Shown here one piece after another: positions 1 through 5,519 of a DNA stretch of 5,590 bases. The first letter of the stretch is position 1. Every line of letters begins with the position of its first letter. The DNA is from F23-B02 sp045599385 (GTDB lineage Bacteria; Bacillota; Clostridia; Oscillospirales; Oscillospiraceae). The translations under genes were made by a program, and so were the position numbers. Below the pieces are notes generated by a model that saw nothing but the letters and a program-made list of their open reading frames with translations, did not search any database and was not told where the DNA came from. The DNA is taken from NCBI GenBank assembly GCA_045599385.1, contig JAZRVW010000058.1, forward strand, positions 1 to 5,590. The letters are read 5' to 3'.

Positions 1-381
1 AGAGTTGTTGCGGAAAAGGGCTTTTCCGTTTGCTATGACACGGCGGTGTCGGCACTGGAGGCCTTCGAAATGCGCAAGTTTGCCCGCGATATTGAATCCG
101 CCGACGCTGCTAATGTCAAGGTAAGCCGTATGCTCGACTGCGACCTTATGATTCTTGACGACCTCGGCACAGAGATGAGCACCTCTGTTTCCCTCAGCGC
201 ACTTTACACTCTCATAAACACCCGCCTTGTGAACGGCAGGGCTACCATCATAAGCACCAACCTCTCCGATGAAGAGCTGAAAAAACGCTACACTCCCCAG
301 ATTTGTTCACGCATTGACGGTGAGTTCACGAAGCTTCCCTTTGTAGGAAAGGACATACGAAAAATCAAAAAGGAGATTTAA
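1..381 (+). CDS. DnaC/DnaI-type helicase-loader ATPase, C-terminal part (5'-truncated by window edge)
   Basis: The reading frame is open from base 1, so the gene starts upstream of the window; the GTG at 46 is only the first in-frame start codon inside it. The visible 126 residues match the C-terminal half of an AAA+ ATPase of the DnaC/DnaI/IstB type. The Walker B motif is LMILDDLG (bases 145-168), a sensor-1-like stretch is ATIISTN (241-261), and SRIDGEF (307-327) has an arginine at the usual arginine-finger position. The end, with PFVGKDIRKIKK, is typical of the chromosomal Clostridia loader family. Such proteins load the replicative helicase DnaB/DnaC onto DNA in the cytoplasm. The Walker A motif lies outside the window. 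An IS21-type IstB helper is the main alternative, but no transposase or inverted repeat is seen and the next gene is not transposon-related. The stop lies 3 nt before the next start, so the two genes are probably cotranscribed. Confidence 0.85.
   Translation, partial: RVVAEKGFSVCYDTAVSALEAFEMRKFARDIESADAANVKVSRMLDCDLMILDDLGTEMSTSVSLSALYTLINTRLVNGRATIISTNLSDEELKKRYTPQICSRIDGEFTKLPFVGKDIRKIKKEI
371..375 (+). promoter_or_regulatory. Ribosome binding site of the DUF2804 gene, inside the loader gene
   Basis: AGGAG lies 9 nt before the ATG at 385 and overlaps the last codons of the ATPase gene. It supports the 385 start and suggests that the two genes share one transcript with possible translational coupling. 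Confidence 0.8.
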
Positions 382-384
382 GCC

Positions 385-1416
385 ATGAGCAATCAGCATG
401 AGATTACAAAGGAAATTCCTCTGCTTGACGAAAAGGGCAACCTCACCGAGCCCGGCTTTGCAAAAAAGCTTCTCCCCGTTTATCGCCGCGCGGACATCAA
501 GGCAGGCGGTCTGCGCATTAAGGAATGGGACTACTACCTCATCAACAACGGCAGATTTGCGCTTGCCCTCACCATTGACGACAACGGTTACATGGGTCTT
601 GACTCCATAAGCCTCCTCAATTTTGAAGAGGGCTGGGAAATTACCAACAGTCCCATGTGCTTCATGCCTCTTGGCAGCCGCAAGCTTCCCGAAACAAGCG
701 CAATCGGCGACACAGTTGCCGAGGGCAAGGGCTATAAGATGAGCTTTCTCAACGACGGCAGCGGCAAGCGTATTCTATCCGCGGAGATGGAGAAGTTCGG
801 TCCTGCGGGCAAGCTCACCGCTCACGTTGAGCTTTATGACGAGCCCGAAGAGAGCATGGTTATATGCACTCCCTTCAATGACAAGGGACGCTTCTACTAC
901 AATCAGAAGATAAACTGCCTGCGCGCCAAGGGCGAATGCACCTATGACGGCAAAACCTATGTCTTTGACCCCGAGGAAAGCTTCGCCGTTCTCGACTGGG
1001 GCCGCGGTGTCTGGACCTATCACAACACATGGTACTGGGGCTCCGCTTCGGGCGCCGTTGAGGGCGTTCCTTTCGGCTGGAACATCGGCTACGGCTTCGG
1101 CGACACCTCCGCTGCCAGCGAAAACATGCTGTTCTATAACGGAAAGGCGCATAAGCTCAGCCAGGTGAAGTTCAATATCCCCGGCGACGAAAAGGACTTC
1201 CTCTCCCCCTGGACCTTCACCTCCGACGACGGACGCTTCGAGATGGACTTCGTTCCCGTTCTTGACCGCGCCTCCTGCACCGATGTGAAGCTCATCAAGA
1301 GCGATCAGCATCAGGTCTTCGGTCTGTTTACCGGCAAGGCAGTCCTCGACGACGACAAGGTCATCGAGATAAAAGACTTCCCCGGCTTCGCCGAAAAGGT
1401 TGAAAACAAGTGGTAA
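385..1416 (+). CDS. DUF2804 family protein
   Basis: This 343-residue protein is recognisable as a member of the DUF2804 family, whose biochemical role is not known to me. Its length is about the usual full size. Family-like conserved blocks include PFNDKGRFYYNQKINCLRA (residues 163-181), the tryptophan-rich LDWGRGVWTYHNTWYWG (203-219) and GWNIGYGFGDTSAASENM (231-248). The C-terminus ends in a PGFAEKVENKW-like stretch. No signal peptide or membrane segment is visible, so it is probably cytoplasmic. The many aromatic residues and alternating beta-like pattern suggest a beta-rich fold; this is inference only. The start at 385 is supported by the AGGAG at 371. It is the last gene of its transcript, with a terminator beginning immediately after the stop. 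Its placement behind a helicase loader gives no clear functional hint. Confidence 0.85.
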   Translation: MSNQHEITKEIPLLDEKGNLTEPGFAKKLLPVYRRADIKAGGLRIKEWDYYLINNGRFALALTIDDNGYMGLDSISLLNFEEGWEITNSPMCFMPLGSRKLPETSAIGDTVAEGKGYKMSFLNDGSGKRILSAEMEKFGPAGKLTAHVELYDEPEESMVICTPFNDKGRFYYNQKINCLRAKGECTYDGKTYVFDPEESFAVLDWGRGVWTYHNTWYWGSASGAVEGVPFGWNIGYGFGDTSAASENMLFYNGKAHKLSQVKFNIPGDEKDFLSPWTFTSDDGRFEMDFVPVLDRASCTDVKLIKSDQHQVFGLFTGKAVLDDDKVIEIKDFPGFAEKVENKW

Positions 1417-1418
1417 AT

Positions 1419-1449
1419 AAAAAAGACACCCTCTCGGGTGTCTTTTTTT
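1419..1449 (+). terminator. Rho-independent terminator after the DUF2804 gene
   Basis: GACACCC (1425-1431), a TCTC loop (1432-1435) and GGGTGTC (1436-1442) form a perfect 7-bp stem. The A-run at 1419-1424 can extend it against the T-run at 1443-1449. The A-tract before and T-tract after mean it could work in both directions. The stem is identical to that of the terminator at 2922-2951. Confidence 0.93.
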
Positions 1450-1458
1450 AAAAAACTC

Positions 1459-1489
1459 TTGACCTTAAACCTGCTTTATACCCTATGAT
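1459..1489 (+). promoter_or_regulatory. Predicted promoter with 19-bp spacer for the MerR-RDD gene
   Basis: A -35 element TTGACC (1459-1464, 5 of 6 to TTGACA) and a -10 element TATGAT (1484-1489, 5 of 6 to TATAAT) are separated by 19 bp. This is longer than the usual 17 bp and is the hallmark of promoters activated by MerR-family regulators, which distort the DNA to realign the two boxes. The spacer holds only a weak partial dyad (TTAAA at 1465-1469 against TTTAT at 1475-1479), so the exact operator is unclear. Transcription would start near 1496, leaving a leader of about 17 nt. Autoregulation by the downstream gene is inferred. Confidence 0.6.
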
Positions 1490-1497
1490 GATGTCAG

Positions 1498-1505
1498 AAA
1501 GGAGG
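1498..1505 (+). promoter_or_regulatory. Strong ribosome binding site for the MerR-RDD gene
   Basis: AAAGGAGG is a near-perfect anti-Shine-Dalgarno match 7 nt before the ATG at 1513. It fixes the start of the gene. Confidence 0.9.
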
Positions 1506-1512
1506 CCGAAGC

Positions 1513-2922
1513 ATGAACATAAGTACAGTTGAAGCAAAAACCGGTCTCACAAAAGCCAACATAAGATATTACGAAGGCGAAGGACTTATCACTCCGTCTC
1601 GGTTGGAAAACGGCTACCGCGATTATACAGAGAACAACATCGAAACACTCATGAAGATTAAGCTCCTGCGGGAGCTCATGGTGCCGATAGAAAAAATACG
1701 CGGATTGCAGGACGGTACGGAGGCGATGCGTGACACTCTCGAAGCGCAGTTTGAACTATTTGCCGCTGAGCAGGATAACATCTCTCACGCTGACAGAGTG
1801 TGCCGCAGCATCTATGATGACGGTGCGGAATATGAATCCTTAGATGCGGCAAAGTACCTCACACAGCTTCACGCTCCGCAGAAGATTTCCGGCGAATACC
1901 TCAGCACCGACGCCATCCCCTACGAGCCGCACCCATGGTACAGATACTTCGCCAGAAGCCTTGACATCTCCGTTTACACCATACTCTCCATTCTGGTTTT
2001 CTTTGTGCTTCCGGGGAAGAACGTGGATTCTCTTGGCGGAATCAGCGGTCTTGCTGTAAGCTACTGTGCGTTTGCCTTCATGTTCCTCATTGAGCCGCTG
2101 CTCATTCACTTTTTCGGCACCACCTTGGGCAAGCTCATCACGGGAATATACGTATATGACGAGGACGGCAACAAGCTTTCCTACCTTGCCGCCCTGAAGC
2201 GTCTTGCATATATGTTCCTTGAGGGTATGGGTTTGGGTGTTCCCGTCGTAGCCATTATTTTCAATATCATCAGCTGTAAAAAGTGCAACAAGAACGAGCT
2301 GGCCTGGGACGAGAACATCAGCTACACCTACCGCAACACCACGGACCTGAAGCTCATTGTCTGCCTTGCCCTGTTGCTGCTGCTGGCTGTTCCGCAGTTT
2401 TTCTGCGAAAACATCTCCCGTCTGCCGCCCAACCGCGGAGAACTCACCGTGGCGGAATTCTGCGAAAACTACAATTTCTACAGTGACATCTACAATCCCG
2501 ACAATTACTATTACAACCTTGACGAAAGCGGAAAATGGTATGCAGTTTACTCCGACTGGGAGGTCGGGGGCATTGAGCCGCCGGCGGATTTTCAGTTTAT
2601 CACCGACAGTGACGGCAATATCACAAAAATCATTATGGACATTGAGTGGGGTGAGGATAATCCTTACTATGGCAACATGGATGTCCGGGATCACAACGAG
2701 GTTGCCTTTGTATTCGCATGCTATGCGGCAATCATGTCGCAGGAGGATTTTAATCCCTGCAGCTTTGAATGGACAAAGCTGAAACAGATGCAGCAAAACA
2801 ACACCTTTGTCGGCGATTACAGCGGCATGCACAACGTAAACATTAACTGGGTAATCAGCGACGAGCTCACATTGTGGTTGGAAGGCACCGGCACCTGCCA
2901 CGCAGAGATTACAATAAACTGA
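1513..2922 (+). CDS. MerR-family regulator fused to an RDD-type membrane domain
   Basis: This 469-residue protein joins three parts. Residues 1-70 form a MerR winged helix-turn-helix, with the hallmark IRYYEGEGLITPSR (17-30) and GYRDYTE (34-40), followed by a helical linker (70-115) that probably mediates dimerisation. Residues 140-275 resemble an RDD domain: arginine 148 and aspartate 151 flank the start of the first membrane helix (about 151-167), a second helix is at 179-201, then GTTLGKLITGIYVYDEDGN (202-220) and a third hydrophobic stretch (231-253). A clear membrane segment follows at 280-297. The last 170 residues are acidic, rich in Tyr/Asn/Asp, and match no family I recognise. Positive residues on both sides of 231-253 suggest that segment may not cross fully, which would put the C-terminus outside; with four full crossings it would be inside. 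C255-K-K-C258 lies at the membrane edge. The likely role is a membrane-bound one-component regulator; the signal and targets are unknown. Confidence 0.85.
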   Translation: MNISTVEAKTGLTKANIRYYEGEGLITPSRLENGYRDYTENNIETLMKIKLLRELMVPIEKIRGLQDGTEAMRDTLEAQFELFAAEQDNISHADRVCRSIYDDGAEYESLDAAKYLTQLHAPQKISGEYLSTDAIPYEPHPWYRYFARSLDISVYTILSILVFFVLPGKNVDSLGGISGLAVSYCAFAFMFLIEPLLIHFFGTTLGKLITGIYVYDEDGNKLSYLAALKRLAYMFLEGMGLGVPVVAIIFNIISCKKCNKNELAWDENISYTYRNTTDLKLIVCLALLLLLAVPQFFCENISRLPPNRGELTVAEFCENYNFYSDIYNPDNYYYNLDESGKWYAVYSDWEVGGIEPPADFQFITDSDGNITKIIMDIEWGEDNPYYGNMDVRDHNEVAFVFACYAAIMSQEDFNPCSFEWTKLKQMQQNNTFVGDYSGMHNVNINWVISDELTLWLEGTGTCHAEITIN

Positions 2923-2951
2923 AAAAGACACCCAATCGGGTGTCTTTTTTT
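2922..2951. terminator. Bidirectional terminator shared by the convergent MerR-RDD and rsmE genes
   Basis: GACACCC (2927-2933), loop AATC (2934-2937) and GGGTGTC (2938-2944) form a 7-bp stem, with AAAAA (2922-2926) on one side and seven T (2945-2951) on the other. It can therefore end transcripts from both strands. It fills the whole 27-bp gap and touches both stop codons (TGA ending at 2922; rsmE stop at 2950-2952 on the minus strand). Confidence 0.92.
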
Positions 2952-3681
2952 AATCCAGATTTCCGCTTTCGTACATGAGTGCAGTCAGGGCGACAATCGG
3001 CGCGGTTTCGCAGCGCAGTATGCGCTCGCCCATGGAGCAGATGTGTATGCCGCAGGCACGCGCCATGTCCGCCTCATACTTTTCAAATCCACCCTCGGGG
3101 CCCGTTATTACAGCGGCGGATTTTACGCTTTTCGAGGTTTTCAGCGCCTCGGAAAACCTCTCCCGCTCACCTGTTTCGTACATGAGCAGCGGCAGCTCGG
3201 TCTGCATGACGTAATTCAGCGCCTCCGTAAATGTGGGCAGCCACTTCACCTCGGGGATTATTCCCCTGCCCGACTGCTTTGCGGCCTCCTCGGCAATGCG
3301 CTGCCAGCGCTCGATTTTCTTATCCGCCGTGTCGGGCTTGGCTATGCAGCGGTCGGAATAGAAAAACACTATCTCCGAGGCACCCGCCTCAACGGATTTC
3401 TGAATGATATAATCCGTCTTGTCGCCCTTGGGCAGTCCGCAGAGCACGGAGGTTTTCACCGTAGGCTCTGCCCTGCAAGGCACGACCTCAAGGATTTCCG
3501 CCTCGGCTTCGTCCTTGTCGGAACGGATAAGACGGCAGTTATAGTCCGTTCCCTTTCCGTCGCAGATGGTTATTTTTTCTCCGGGGCGCAGACGCAGAAC
3601 GCGCACGTGCTCCGCATCACGTCCCGTTATGATGGCGGTTCCCTTGAGTTCATTTGTTCCGAGCATGAAAAATCTGGGCAT
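2950..3681 (-). CDS. rsmE: 16S rRNA (uracil-1498-N3)-methyltransferase RsmE
   Basis: RsmE methylates N3 of U1498 in helix 44 of 16S rRNA using S-adenosylmethionine, acting on the assembled 30S subunit in the cytoplasm. The 243-residue length is normal for the family. The N-terminal PUA-like domain starts with MPRFF and has the conserved HVRVLRLRPGE (residues 25-35). The C-terminal SPOUT (trefoil-knot) domain shows KGDKTDYIIQKSVEAGAS (85-102), EEAAKQSGRGIIPEV (131-145), the SAM-site loop TGPEGGFE (193-200) and MGERILRCETA (217-227). All expected motifs are present, so it should be active. GAGG on the minus strand (3693-3690), 8 nt before the ATG, supports the start. In many Firmicutes rsmE follows prmA; here it has its own promoter and is divergent from a small unknown gene, so that linkage is not kept. 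Confidence 0.95.
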   Translation of the reverse strand: MPRFFMLGTNELKGTAIITGRDAEHVRVLRLRPGEKITICDGKGTDYNCRLIRSDKDEAEAEILEVVPCRAEPTVKTSVLCGLPKGDKTDYIIQKSVEAGASEIVFFYSDRCIAKPDTADKKIERWQRIAEEAAKQSGRGIIPEVKWLPTFTEALNYVMQTELPLLMYETGERERFSEALKTSKSVKSAAVITGPEGGFEKYEADMARACGIHICSMGERILRCETAPIVALTALMYESGNLD

Positions 3682-3712
3682 GAGCTTTACCTCGTTCAGA
3701 ATATTTTATATT

Positions 3713-3741
3713 ATTATCTCACACCCGTCACCTTAATGCAA
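3713..3741 (-). promoter_or_regulatory. Predicted rsmE promoter
   Basis: Read on the minus strand, TTGCAT (3741-3736) and GATAAT (3718-3713) are separated by exactly 17 bp. The -10 matches TATAAT at 5 of 6 positions; the -35 is weak (3 of 6). It lies in the AT-rich 73-bp gap between rsmE and the divergent small gene. Confidence 0.5.
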
Positions 3742-3754
3742 GACGGGGAATAGA

Positions 3755-3943
3755 ATGTTTCGGGTGAGTTACATGGACGAAGCAATGGATTTTCAGAATT
3801 TCAATGATGTGTGGGCAAGGGTGACGGAGAGAGCCGACATTGACGCTCCGCCCATTTCCGCGGAAATAAAGCCCGAGGAAAAAATCTGCGTAATAAAGCG
3901 CTGCGAAAAAAGCCGCGCCGTGCGTTTTATTCCCGAAATATAA
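3755..3943 (+). CDS. Small protein of unknown function (62 or 56 residues)
   Basis: I cannot assign a function. The frame encodes 62 residues from the ATG at 3755 (preceded by a modest GGGGA at 3745-3749) or 56 from the ATG at 3773 (preceded by GGTGAG at 3763-3768, at short spacing). The protein has an aromatic and acidic first half with FQNFNDVWARVTERA (residues 13-27), a proline-containing middle, and a basic second half with KICVIKRCEKSR (43-54). No membrane segment or signal peptide is seen. Codon use is like that of the neighbours, and the stop is followed at once by a strong terminator, both of which favour a real gene. The FxxVWxRV-like start resembles, from memory, the N-termini of some Clostridia ferritin-like proteins, but the helical metal-binding part is absent; a truncated or independent small protein is possible. 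Confidence 0.65.
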   Translation: MFRVSYMDEAMDFQNFNDVWARVTERADIDAPPISAEIKPEEKICVIKRCEKSRAVRFIPEI

Positions 3944-3945
3944 GG

Positions 3946-3974
3946 AAACGGCAGTGCGATGCGCTGCCGTTTTT
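3946..3974 (+). terminator. Rho-independent terminator after the small gene
   Basis: A 12-bp stem pairs 3946-3957 with 3961-3972, including CGGCAG (3949-3954) against CTGCCG (3964-3969) and one G-T wobble, around a three-base loop (GAT). The T-run is at 3970-3974. It starts two bases after the stop codon. Confidence 0.9.
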
Positions 3975-4097
3975 CACTTTATGCACACATCTTCACGTCT
4001 GAGGCGCAAAGACCATTTATTTACATTATATCACATAAAAGCAGGGGCATATTAAAAGCGTGACTTTTTATAAAATGCCGAATATTTTTGTTTGCTA

Positions 4098-4126
4098 TTG
4101 CAATCATAAAGTGCATGCTGTATAAT
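4098..4126 (+). promoter_or_regulatory. Predicted sigma-A-type promoter of the CofE-like gene
   Basis: TTGCAA (4098-4103, 4 of 6 to consensus) and a perfect TATAAT (4121-4126) are separated by 17 bp. Transcription would start near 4133, about 45 nt before the ATG at 4179. This is the best promoter in the window and suggests steady, vegetative expression. Confidence 0.8.
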
Positions 4127-4165
4127 CCTTCCGTTAAAAAAATCAATGGCATTTTTATGCTGAAT

Positions 4166-4170
4166 AGAGG
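4166..4170 (+). promoter_or_regulatory. Ribosome binding site of the CofE-like gene
   Basis: AGAGG lies 8 nt before the ATG at 4179 and supports that start over the ATG at 4188 three codons later. Confidence 0.7.
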
Positions 4171-4178
4171 TATTTCTT

Positions 4179-5375
4179 ATGAGCCGTATGGTAGGTACCG
4201 TATCCAGAGGTCTGCGCGCTCCCATTATCCGCGAGGGCGACGACCTTGTAAAAATCGTAACTGAAACCGTTCTCGAATCCTCTGCGCAGGAGGGCTTCCC
4301 CATCCGCAACCGCGACATCGTTGCCATGACCGAGGCTATCGTTGCACGCGCCCAGGGCAACTACGCCACCGTTGACGACATTGCCGCCGACGTCAAGGCA
4401 AAGCTCGGCGGAGAAACCGTAGGCGTTATCTTCCCCATTCTTTCCCGCAACCGCTTCGCAATCTGCCTCCGCGGCATCGCAAAGGGCGCGAAGAAAATCG
4501 TTCTCATGCTGTCTTATCCCTCCGACGAAGTGGGCAACCACCTTGTTGACCTTGACCAGCTTGACGAAAAGGGCGTTGACCCCTACCGCGATGTTCTCAC
4601 CCTTGAAAAATACCGCGAGCTTTTCGGCTACGGCAAGCACCGCTTCACCGGAGTTGACTACGTTCAGTACTACTCTGACCTTATCACAGAAAGCGGCGCG
4701 GAGGTTGAGATTATCTTTGCCAACAAGGCAACCGCAATTCTCGACTACACCAAGAATGTCATCAACTGCGATATCCACACCCGCTTCCGCACAAAGAAAA
4801 TGCTGAAGGCCGCAGGCGCAGAGCGCGTTTTCGGTCTTGACGAAATAATGAACGCTCCCGTGAACAACAGCGGCTACAACGAAAAGTTCGGTCTTCTCGG
4901 CACCAACAAGGCCACCGAGGACAAGGTAAAGCTCTTCCCCCGCGACTGTCAGGAGCTTGTCGAGGAAATTCAGGACAACATTCTCAAGGCAACGGGCAAG
5001 CTCGTTGAGGTCATGGTTTACGGCGACGGTGCCTTCAAGGACCCCGTGGGCAAAATCTGGGAGCTGGCTGACCCCATCGTCTCCCCCGCCTACACCGCAG
5101 GTCTTGAGGGTACTCCCAATGAGCTGAAGCTCAAGTACCTCGCCGACAACGATTTCGCAGAGCTCAGCGGCGAAGCACTCCGCGAGGCAATCAAGGCCGA
5201 AATCGTGAAGAAGGACGAGAACCTCGTAGGCAACATGGCATCTGAGGGTACAACCCCCCGCCGCCTCACCGACCTTATCGGTTCTCTCTGCGACCTCACC
5301 TCCGGCAGCGGCGACAAGGGTACTCCCATTGTCTACATTCAGGGCTACTTCGATAACTACACTACCGAGTGGTAA
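4179..5375 (+). CDS. Coenzyme F420-0:L-glutamate ligase (CofE-like) family protein
   Basis: The 398-residue protein belongs to the F420 ligase (CofE-like) superfamily, in the long form found in many anaerobic Firmicutes. Classical CofE adds glutamate to F420-0 by a GTP- and metal-dependent reaction. Family-like features are the N-terminal RAPIIREGDDLVKIV (residues 13-27), RDIVAMTEAIVARAQGNYAT (45-64), and a Gly/Asp-rich block GDGAFKDPVGKIWELADP (282-299) that may be the metal/nucleotide region. Other strongly conserved-looking blocks are PILSRNRFAICLRGIAKGAKK (start 86), SYPSDEVGNHLVDLD (112-126) and RRLTDLIGSLCDLTSGSGDK (361-380). It is far longer than archaeal CofE (about 250 residues), and no other F420 gene is in view, so the true substrate is uncertain; a different amide-bond ligase activity is plausible. 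No membrane or signal segment is seen, so it is probably cytoplasmic. It is a single-gene unit with its own promoter and terminator. Confidence 0.85.
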   Translation: MSRMVGTVSRGLRAPIIREGDDLVKIVTETVLESSAQEGFPIRNRDIVAMTEAIVARAQGNYATVDDIAADVKAKLGGETVGVIFPILSRNRFAICLRGIAKGAKKIVLMLSYPSDEVGNHLVDLDQLDEKGVDPYRDVLTLEKYRELFGYGKHRFTGVDYVQYYSDLITESGAEVEIIFANKATAILDYTKNVINCDIHTRFRTKKMLKAAGAERVFGLDEIMNAPVNNSGYNEKFGLLGTNKATEDKVKLFPRDCQELVEEIQDNILKATGKLVEVMVYGDGAFKDPVGKIWELADPIVSPAYTAGLEGTPNELKLKYLADNDFAELSGEALREAIKAEIVKKDENLVGNMASEGTTPRRLTDLIGSLCDLTSGSGDKGTPIVYIQGYFDNYTTEW

Positions 5376-5384
5376 ATGAAAAGC

Positions 5385-5415
5385 AAAACCGTGCATCAAT
5401 GATGCACGGTTTTTT
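5385..5415 (+). terminator. Rho-independent terminator after the CofE-like gene
   Basis: A perfect 13-bp stem pairs 5385-5397 with 5401-5413 (core CCGTGCATC / GATGCACGG) around the loop AAT, followed by a T-run ending at 5415. The leading A-run could also let it work from the other strand. Confidence 0.95.
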
Positions 5416-5420
5416 CTTCG

Positions 5421-5519
5421 CAAAACAGTAAAAAACCGTCATTCTGAGCGAAGCGATTCTTCTCCTTGTTCGCGGGGGGATTCTTCGTCGCTTTGCTCCT
5501 CAGAATGACAGCTGTTTTG
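5421..5519. repeat. Imperfect palindrome with GTCATTCTGAG arms, probable dispersed repeat
   Basis: GTCATTCTGAG (5438-5448) is matched by its exact complement CTCAGAATGAC (5499-5509). After a 3-base bulge (5496-5498) pairing goes on between CGAAGCGA (5449-5456) and TCGCTTTG (5488-5495), with one G-T wobble. Outside these arms CAAAACAG (5421-5428) pairs with CTGTTTTG (5512-5519). The core element is 72 bp (5438-5509), or 99 bp with the outer arms, and has a roughly 31-base apical region. The arm sequence resembles the widely scattered GTCATTCTGAG...GCGAAG family of intergenic repeats I know from many bacterial genomes. It encodes nothing; only one copy is in this window, so being repetitive is inferred. 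Confidence 0.7.

Larger units (their letters stand above)
3975..4178. other. AT-rich spacer upstream of the CofE-like gene
   Basis: This stretch is much more AT-rich than the genes and has no supported reading frame. It contains an imperfect hairpin (GGCAT at 4046-4050 with ATGCC at 4075-4079, and TAAAAG at 4053-4058 with CTTTTTA at 4064-4070), the promoter at 4098-4126, and a short leader. I see no riboswitch: with a start near 4133 the leader is only about 45 nt. Confidence 0.6.

Noticed and set aside
1..381. IS21-type IstB transposition helper
   Set aside because: The AAA+ fold is shared, but no transposase or terminal repeats are seen, and the C-terminal sequence fits the chromosomal helicase-loader type better. 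The missing N-terminus means this is not fully excluded.
775..1311. A 178-codon minus-strand open frame inside the DUF2804 gene
   Set aside because: It is a shadow of the DUF2804 reading frame with no ribosome binding site or recognisable protein.
1840..2931. A 363-codon open frame on the minus strand, opposite the MerR-RDD gene
   Set aside because: It is antisense to a gene with clear domains, has a Val-rich translation without motifs, and starts within the shared terminator. No ribosome binding site or family match supports it.
3043..3753. A 236-codon open frame on the plus strand across rsmE
   Set aside because: It is antisense to rsmE, whose complete motif set leaves no doubt about the coding strand.
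3975..4178. Possible riboswitch or structured leader before the CofE-like gene
   Set aside because: The best promoter leaves a leader of only about 45 nt, and the hairpin at 4046-4079 lies upstream of it. No known riboswitch core is visible.
4155..5423. A 422-codon open frame on the minus strand, opposite the CofE-like gene
   Set aside because: It is antisense to a clear conserved protein, its translation is low-complexity (Val/Ala/Gly/Leu-rich) with no recognisable motif, and it runs through the terminator hairpin. It follows from the codon bias of the real gene.
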